From JAKVBH01 sp049800955 (lineage in GTDB: Bacteria > Pseudomonadota > Alphaproteobacteria > Rhodobacterales > Rhodobacteraceae), in NCBI RefSeq assembly GCF_049800955.1, contig NZ_JBNAGA010000002.1:930001-994000 (forward strand): 64,000 nucleotides of DNA, in the 5' to 3' direction. This document shows, piece by piece, positions 59,533 through 64,000 of the stretch. The position numbers were made by a program, and so were the translations under genes. The notes beneath the pieces are model-generated. The model did no database searches. It worked only from the letters and a program-made list of their open reading frames with translations, and was not told the origin of the DNA. Every line of letters starts with the position of its first letter. Position 1 is the first letter of the stretch.

Positions 59533-60399
59533 TCAGGAGATCTCTGCAAGCAGGGCGCTGCGCATCTCTTCGATGCGAGCACGGGCCTCGGAGAGCGTAT
59601 TTCGGATATTGGGCTCAAATCCTTGAGACCGTGCGCGCATGCGAATGTCGTCCTCTGTTTCCGATCCAGCCGCAAACCTGACCGATCCCAGCGAGGCGGC
59701 TTTGTTGAGCCGTTTGCCGCGGTGGGCATATCTCACCCAGGCGGCGGGCAAGATCTCACAGCCATTCAGGTTCACAAGGAAAAACCACTTTCGGTCGCTC
59801 TCGATGATCCGAGCTTCGATGTGGTCATAGACGTCATCTACATCGCGGGAATGATGGAAGGTCATGTTGGAGAAATCAGCCGACATGATCACTGTGGATT
59901 CGTCGAATGTGATGCGTTCCGCGATCTCTCGTTGGGTGTAGTTCGGCTGATCGGAGATGTGACGGGTCTTGCGGGTCGAGGGCAATTCGGCAATGCGCGC
60001 GAGGGCCGCTGCGCGATTGTCAAAGAGATTGGGATCAAAGGCCTCTGTATTGGCCGCGCGCTGGATTTGTCGCCGCGTCTCGTCGGAGGCATCAAAGCGC
60101 ACCGAACCCATCGAATGGGCGTGGTTCAGGACCTTGCCGCGTTTGCGATAATCGTACCATGCGTCGGGTTCGATACGGGTGCCGTTGAGATTGACGAGGA
60201 AAAACCACTTGTCTTCTCCGCTGGCGGCAATGCGTTCTTCGAGACGATCGTAGAAGAGGTTAACGGTTTCGGCCGTGTCAAAATCGAAGTTGGAGAAATC
60301 GGCTTCCATGGTTTTAAGCGTGTCATGAAAGACGATGCGCGCATCGAGCGCCGCGCGCGAAAGGTCTTGCGCCATGGCAGGCGCAGTCGTTTGTGTCAT
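59533..60399 (-). CDS. Protein of two tandem duplicated domains, function unknown
   Basis: A 288-residue protein made of two similar halves. Residues about 29-130 contain ADFSNFDFDT, DKWFFLVNLNGTRIEPDAWY, then RGKVLNHAHSMGSVRF. Residues about 170-275 contain ADFSNMTFHH, RKWFFLVNLNGCEILPAAWV, then RGKRLNKAASLGSVRF. Each repeat ends with a helix RAAALARI/RARIEEM. It resembles a STAS-like alpha/beta unit, but I do not name the family. ATG 60399 has GGGGA upstream. It lies antisense between the LivF and PaaK-like genes. Confidence 0.75.
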   Translation of the reverse strand: MTQTTAPAMAQDLSRAALDARIVFHDTLKTMEADFSNFDFDTAETVNLFYDRLEERIAASGEDKWFFLVNLNGTRIEPDAWYDYRKRGKVLNHAHSMGSVRFDASDETRRQIQRAANTEAFDPNLFDNRAAALARIAELPSTRKTRHISDQPNYTQREIAERITFDESTVIMSADFSNMTFHHSRDVDDVYDHIEARIIESDRKWFFLVNLNGCEILPAAWVRYAHRGKRLNKAASLGSVRFAAGSETEDDIRMRARSQGFEPNIRNTLSEARARIEEMRSALLAEIS

Positions 60400-60518
60400 C
60401 GTATTGTCCCCCGCAGGCGCCTGTTTTCGGCCCCTAGTGCAATACCACCTATACACGAAAACTGTGGATCGGCCTACCGAGCACGTGGCCGCCCCATGAG
60501 ATAAGCGAGAAAGTGAGC

Positions 60519-61691
60519 ATGGATACGCATTTTGATGATCTCGAAACCCGTTCGCAGGATGCGCGGGAGGCGGCTCAATTGACGGCGTTGAACGCGCAGC
60601 TGGATTTGCACGGCCTCACCCCGCTGGCGGATCTGACGGAATTGGTGCAACTGCCGGTACTGCGCAAAGCAGATCTTGTCTCACGTCAGCAAGAGGCCCC
60701 GCCGTTTGGCGATATCCCGGTGCAGAACGTCGTCCATGTGTTTCAATCCCCCGGACCGATCTACGAGCCGGGCGGCATCAGTTTTGATTGGTGGCGATTG
60801 GGTCGTTTCCTGCATGCGGCGGGCATTGGGTGCGATGATCTCGTGCAAAACTGTTTTGGTTATCACATGACGCCCGCAGGCATGATCTTTGAGAACGGCG
60901 CGCGCGCTGTTGGGGCGCGCATCTTTCCCGCAGGCACGGGCCAGACGGAATTGCAGGTGCGCGCGGCGGCCGATCTCGGCGTGACGGCCTATGCAGGAAC
61001 GCCTGATTACTTGAAGGTGATCTTGGAAAAAGCAGACGAGATGGGCGTTGCTTTGAACCTGCGCAAGGCAGTGGTCTCGGGCGGGGCGTTGTTCCCGTCC
61101 TTGCGTCAGAGCTATGCCGACGCAGGCATCTCGTGTTTGCAATGTTATGCGACCGCGGATCTTGGCAATATCGCTTATGAGAGCCCTGCGATGGAGGGCA
61201 TGATCCTTGATGAAGGTGTGATCGTTGAGATTGTGACGCCCGGAACAGGCGATCCTGTGCCAGACGGGGAGGTTGGCGAGGTCGTCGTGACCTCTCTCAA
61301 CCCGGATTATCCGCTCATTCGTTTTGCGACGGGGGACATGTCCGCCATCCTGCCCGGGCAAAGCCCTTGCGGGCGGACCAATGCACGTATCAAGGGGTGG
61401 ATGGGCCGCGCCGATCAGACGACCAAGATCAAGGGCATGTTCGTCCGGCCCGAACAGGTCGCCGAACTGGTCAAGCGCCATCCTGAGGTGCAGCGCGCGC
61501 GGGTTCTGGCGCAGCGCAGCGGCGATGCCGATCATATGGTCGTGCAATTCGAGGCGGAGGACGCCGATGCTGACGGTCTCGGCGCGACGGTGCGCGATGT
61601 CCTGAAGCTGCGCGGGGATGTGGAGATCGTGGCCCCCGGCGCCCTGCCGCGCGATGGCGTGGTGATCGAGGATCAGCGCACCTACGAATGA
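60519..61691 (+). CDS. PaaK-like AMP-forming CoA ligase
   Basis: A 390-residue ANL enzyme of the phenylacetate-CoA ligase type. Landmarks are the early HVFQSPGPIYEPGGI, FGYHMTPAGMIFENG, GTPDYLKVILEKADEMG, GGALFPSLRQSYADAG, CYATADLGNIAYE and the C-terminal KGMFVRPEQVAELVK. It likely joins an aromatic or other acid to CoA, fitting the transporter and synthetase genes upstream. ATG 60519 is chosen; GTG 60513 is two codons longer. Confidence 0.9.
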   Translation: MDTHFDDLETRSQDAREAAQLTALNAQLDLHGLTPLADLTELVQLPVLRKADLVSRQQEAPPFGDIPVQNVVHVFQSPGPIYEPGGISFDWWRLGRFLHAAGIGCDDLVQNCFGYHMTPAGMIFENGARAVGARIFPAGTGQTELQVRAAADLGVTAYAGTPDYLKVILEKADEMGVALNLRKAVVSGGALFPSLRQSYADAGISCLQCYATADLGNIAYESPAMEGMILDEGVIVEIVTPGTGDPVPDGEVGEVVVTSLNPDYPLIRFATGDMSAILPGQSPCGRTNARIKGWMGRADQTTKIKGMFVRPEQVAELVKRHPEVQRARVLAQRSGDADHMVVQFEAEDADADGLGATVRDVLKLRGDVEIVAPGALPRDGVVIEDQRTYE

Positions 61692-61704
61692 GGCCCTGCG
61701 GGTC

Positions 61705-62160
61705 TCACTGCTCGGCGTCAGTCTCCACCACGAAGATCACCTCCATCTCGCCCGCGTTCTGGAAAACGAATGTGGTGGGGATCCTGTCGCCCTTGGCGAA
61801 GCCGTCCTCGGCCAGCCCGTCAAAGAAGACATGCAGCGCCTCGGCCGTCAGAGTCACGGACCCGCCGCGCGGGATCGCCAGCCGATCTACGGGCACCAGC
61901 CGCATCTCGTCACCGACCTCGACCCGGTGGCGCAGGGTCACGGTGTCGAAGGGGCCGCGAATATCGGTCAGCTTCTCGGTCTCGTCGGTCTGGTTGCGGA
62001 TGGTCAGCATGCCGATGGCGCTGGTGGCCCCGGCTTGGGTGGGCGGCGCGTAGGGATGCTCGACAAACAGCCCGCCGATATTGAATTCATGGGCCAGCGC
62101 CGGCCCTGCCAGCGCCAAAGCGCCGATCAAGGCCGCTGCGCGTGTTGTTCCATGGATCAT
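61705..62160 (-). CDS. PCu(A)C-like periplasmic copper chaperone family protein
   Basis: A 151-residue protein with a signal peptide (ending GPALA at about 23) and the DUF461/PCu(A)C fold pattern: VEHPYAPPTQAGATSAIGML, LTIRNQTDETEKLTDIR, and RLVPVDRLAIPRGGSVTL. The canonical methionine and histidine copper ligands are only partly preserved, so copper binding is uncertain. It may help cytochrome oxidase assembly. Confidence 0.8.
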   Translation of the reverse strand: MIHGTTRAAALIGALALAGPALAHEFNIGGLFVEHPYAPPTQAGATSAIGMLTIRNQTDETEKLTDIRGPFDTVTLRHRVEVGDEMRLVPVDRLAIPRGGSVTLTAEALHVFFDGLAEDGFAKGDRIPTTFVFQNAGEMEVIFVVETDAEQ

Positions 62161-62224
62161 CTGTGCCCTCCAAACCTTTCTGCGAGATAGGCAGACGCGG
62201 GGGGATGTCTAGCGGCGGGAATGC

Positions 62225-62252
62225 AAAAAGCCGGGCGAAGGCGGCTCTTTTT
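62225..62252. terminator. Bidirectional hairpin terminator
   Basis: AAAAAGCCG and CGGCTCTTTTT pair around an eight-base loop, giving a stem with A- and T-runs on both sides. It lies just upstream of the PCu(A)C start. Confidence 0.6.
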
Positions 62253-62283
62253 CCGTAGGGCATCCCGCAAGTGCGGCGCACCG

Positions 62284-62541
62284 AAATGCAAAACCGCCCC
62301 GGGGGGCGGTTTTGGCATTCAACGATTGATCAGCTTGGCAGATCAGCCCTGACGCGCTTTGAAACGGCGCTGGGTCTTGTTGATGACGTATACGCGGCCC
62401 TTGCGGCGCACCCAAATGCAAAACCGCCCCTGAGGGCGGTTTTGGCATTCAACGATTGATCAGCTTGGAAGATCAGCCCTGACGCGCTTTGAAACGGCGC
62501 TGGGTCTTGTTGATGACGTATACGCGGCCCTTGCGGCGCAC
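62284..62541. repeat. Tandem duplication of the rpmJ 3' end and its terminator
   Basis: Two copies, 62284-62411 and 62414-62541, period 130 bases, differ at only three positions. Each holds a terminator hairpin and the last 23 codons plus stop of rpmJ. The short end sequence GCGGCGCA also occurs at 62273, again 130 bases from the next, so the array may once have had a further unit. Only the right copy is joined to the intact rpmJ start. Confidence 0.9.
62419..62443 (-). terminator. rpmJ terminator
   Basis: AAAACCGCCC-CTGA-GGGCGGTTTT, a perfect ten-base stem, 30 bases past the rpmJ stop on the minus strand. The second copy lies at 62289-62313 in the duplicate. Confidence 0.8.
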
Positions 62542-62598
62542 AACGCGGCAATCGCGGTGGCGGTTCTTGAGCGAGCGGAGCGAGTTCTTGACCTTCAT
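62473..62598 (-). CDS. rpmJ: 50S ribosomal protein L36
   Basis: A 41-residue, strongly basic protein, MKVKNSLRSLKNRHRDCRVV, then RRKGRVYVINKTQRRFKARQ-G. This is the proteobacterial long L36 type with fewer zinc cysteines (here only one Cys). AGGAGAAGGACC precedes the ATG at 62598. Its 3' half is duplicated downstream. Confidence 0.95.
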   Translation of the reverse strand: MKVKNSLRSLKNRHRDCRVVRRKGRVYVINKTQRRFKARQG

Positions 62599-62680
62599 GG
62601 TCCTTCTCCTCATCTGCGGCGCTCAAACCCCATATGGTGGGCGCCTGGGTTTCATTGTGGCGCTAAGCGCCGGAATATCA

Positions 62681-62755
62681 TGGTGGGCGATACAAGGTTC
62701 GAACTTGTGACCCCTTCGATGTCAACGAAGTGCTCTACCACTGAGCTAATCGCCC
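62681..62755 (-). tRNA. tRNA-Val (anticodon GAC)
   Basis: On the minus strand, 75 bases from GGGCGAT to ATCGCCC-A-CCA, with D-arm AGCTCAGTGGTAGAGC, anticodon arm CTTCG-TTGACAT-CGAAG (anticodon GAC) and T-arm ACAAGTTCGAACCTTGT. CCA is encoded. Confidence 0.96.
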
Positions 62756-62908
62756 CCGGTGCCTCGCTCCATGCCCCAATAAAATGGGGCGCGGATCTCC
62801 GCGCCAGTCCGCGCGTCTATAAATAGGATTCTGAAAGGGATCAAGGCCTTTTGGGTTTGGTAAAAAACGGTCTATGTTTGCTGTATTACAGCACAATCGG
62901 AGCGCCCC

Positions 62909-63769
62909 GTGCCCAAGATTGCCTATCATGTCGATTTACCGGACCGTTGGACATCGCCTGCGGTCTTCGCGTCGCCGCATAGCGGGCGCGACTACCCTTG
63001 GAATTTCCTGCGTCGGACGGTTCTGGATCAGCATTCGATTCGCACTTCAGAGGATGCATATGTGGACCGCTTGTTTGATGCAGCGCCCAGTTTTGGTGCG
63101 CCTTTTATCCGAGCGGGCGCGCCGCGTGCCTATGTGGATCTGAACCGCTCGCGCGACGAGTTTGATCCGGCCCTGATCGAAGGCGTGCGCAAGCAGGGGC
63201 ATAACCCCCGTGTCGCATCGGGGCTGGGTGTTATTCCGCGTGTCGTGGCGAATGGTCGGGCCATATATAGAGGCAAATTGTCGAAGGCGGAAGCGCTGGC
63301 GCGGATCGAGGACATCTGGGTGCCCTACCATGATCAACTGCAACTGCTGTTGGAAGGGGCCAAGGCGCGGTTTGGACAAGCCATCCTGATCGATTGCCAC
63401 TCCATGCCCCATGAAGCTGTCGAGTCCATCGCACGTGCCGGGGCACGCAGGCCGGAGATCGTTCTGGGCGATCGCTTCGGCGCATCCGCGACCGGTGATC
63501 TCATGGACCGGATTGAAAGTGCCTTTACCGGGGCGGGGCTGACCGTTGTGCGCAACTCCCCCTTTGCGGGTGCATATATCTGCCAGGCCTACGGACGTCC
63601 GTCGCGCCGCCAGCAAGCGATCCAGATCGAGATCGATCGTGCGATCTACATGAACGAACAGGCGATCCGACCAAATTCGAACTTTCAGGCCTTCCGCAAG
63701 CTGCTGCGCGGTGTGATTTCAGACATCACATCCATCGGGAGCCAAACGCTTCCACTCGCCGCAGAATAG
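62909..63769 (+). CDS. N-formylglutamate amidohydrolase family protein
   Basis: A 286-residue protein. Landmarks are ASPHSGRDYPWNF near residue 22, RAYVDLNRSRDEFDP, ILIDCHSMPHEA and GDRFGASATGDLMD, the FGase set with its metal-binding Asp, His and Glu residues. It hydrolyses N-formylglutamate (end of histidine breakdown) or an N-formyl or similar amide. GTG 62909 is used. No hut genes lie nearby in the window. Confidence 0.9.
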   Translation: MPKIAYHVDLPDRWTSPAVFASPHSGRDYPWNFLRRTVLDQHSIRTSEDAYVDRLFDAAPSFGAPFIRAGAPRAYVDLNRSRDEFDPALIEGVRKQGHNPRVASGLGVIPRVVANGRAIYRGKLSKAEALARIEDIWVPYHDQLQLLLEGAKARFGQAILIDCHSMPHEAVESIARAGARRPEIVLGDRFGASATGDLMDRIESAFTGAGLTVVRNSPFAGAYICQAYGRPSRRQQAIQIEIDRAIYMNEQAIRPNSNFQAFRKLLRGVISDITSIGSQTLPLAAE

Positions 63770-63797
63770 CGCCGGATCAGAACACGGGAGAGTGTCT

Positions 63798-64000
63798 TTG
63801 TTCAACGCGTTTGCCCGGTTCGTTCAACGCCCAAATCTGAGGTTTGTGCCGCACCAGCCGACATTGCGCGCGATCTTTGAAACGCAAGCGGTCTTGACCT
63901 ATCGCAGGGCAAGGGGCGTTCGCGTGACGCGCAAGACCTATGGCGGTGTAGAGGGCTTGGAGATCGCGCCGGAGGGGCATTCAGGCCCGGCGTCCGTTCT
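63798..64000 (+). CDS. Alpha/beta hydrolase-like protein, 5' part only
   Basis: An open frame from TTG 63798 (GGGAG seven bases upstream; GTG 63792 is an alternative) runs to the window end: FNAFARFVQRPNLRFVPHQP then GLEIAPEGHSGPASVL. The start resembles alpha/beta hydrolases of the esterase type, which continue with an HGG oxyanion motif just beyond the edge. The call is tentative. Confidence 0.5.
   Translation, partial: MFNAFARFVQRPNLRFVPHQPTLRAIFETQAVLTYRRARGVRVTRKTYGGVEGLEIAPEGHSGPASV

Noticed and set aside
1..64000. CRISPR array, rRNA genes or insertion-sequence transposases
   Set aside because: No regularly spaced repeats, no rRNA sequence and no transposase motif were seen anywhere in the window.

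Overview
The window looks like a chromosomal segment of a marine Rhodobacteraceae (Roseobacter-group) alphaproteobacterium. The evidence is an alphaproteobacterial LexA operator (GAAC-N7-GAAC), a tripartite tricarboxylate (TTT) transporter, a probable serC leader RNA ahead of serC-serA, glutathione-dependent formaldehyde oxidation genes, DUF1127 and DUF2794 proteins, and a repeated intergenic element of the TATTTTGAGCCAGAAGAAG type. All assignments come from reading the sequence; no database search was run.

Layout. (1) 1-4050: the 5' part of a Wzz-type polysaccharide chain-length protein, then a TctC-TctB-TctA uptake operon. (2) 4194-22264: an integrated island of about 18 kb, inserted at the 3' end of tRNA-Arg(CCU). 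It is bounded by a perfect 16-bp direct repeat and carries a tyrosine integrase next to the tRNA. The cargo is a type I restriction-modification operon whose hsdM is cut by an in-frame stop, with a Kiwa-like pair (KwaA/KwaB) lying between hsdS and hsdR and a SprT-like protease at the end. It also holds divergent HTH regulators sharing palindromic operators, two serine recombinases, an RHH protein, a HEPN/zinc-ribbon protein, and a Phd-DarT-DarG gene set. (3) 22500-31600: housekeeping and regulatory genes (VTT membrane protein, methyltransferase, LysR, LacI, YcaQ-like glycosylase, GST, HD protein, serB). (4) 31854-35641: serC leader, serC, serA and a PPP-family phosphatase. (5) 35705-44700: a saccharopine gene pair, a histidine phosphatase, a formate dehydrogenase alpha subunit, an M20 amidohydrolase, an alternative oxidase and an I78 lipoprotein. 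(6) 44684-51437: a LexA-controlled imuB-like polymerase without imuA or dnaE2 beside it, fghA, an AEC transporter, a TetR gene with four operator-like sites around a small secreted protein, and adhC. (7) 51656-61691: an acyl-CoA synthetase gene followed by a full branched-chain-type ABC transporter (livG-H-small ORF-M-K-F) and a PaaK-like CoA ligase, probably for uptake and CoA activation of a carboxylic acid. (8) 61705-64000: a PCu(A)C-like protein, rpmJ with a tandem duplication of its 3' end and terminator, tRNA-Val(GAC), an N-formylglutamate amidohydrolase and the start of an alpha/beta hydrolase.

The genes connect in several ways. adhC, fghA and fdhA give formaldehyde to formate to CO2, though they are not in one operon. 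serB, serC and serA give serine biosynthesis. The island is a compact defence island with at least three antiphage or toxin modules. The most unusual points are the Kiwa-like pair embedded in the broken restriction operon, the HEPN/zinc-ribbon gene beside DarTG, and the clear island boundaries with paired candidate integrase arm sites.
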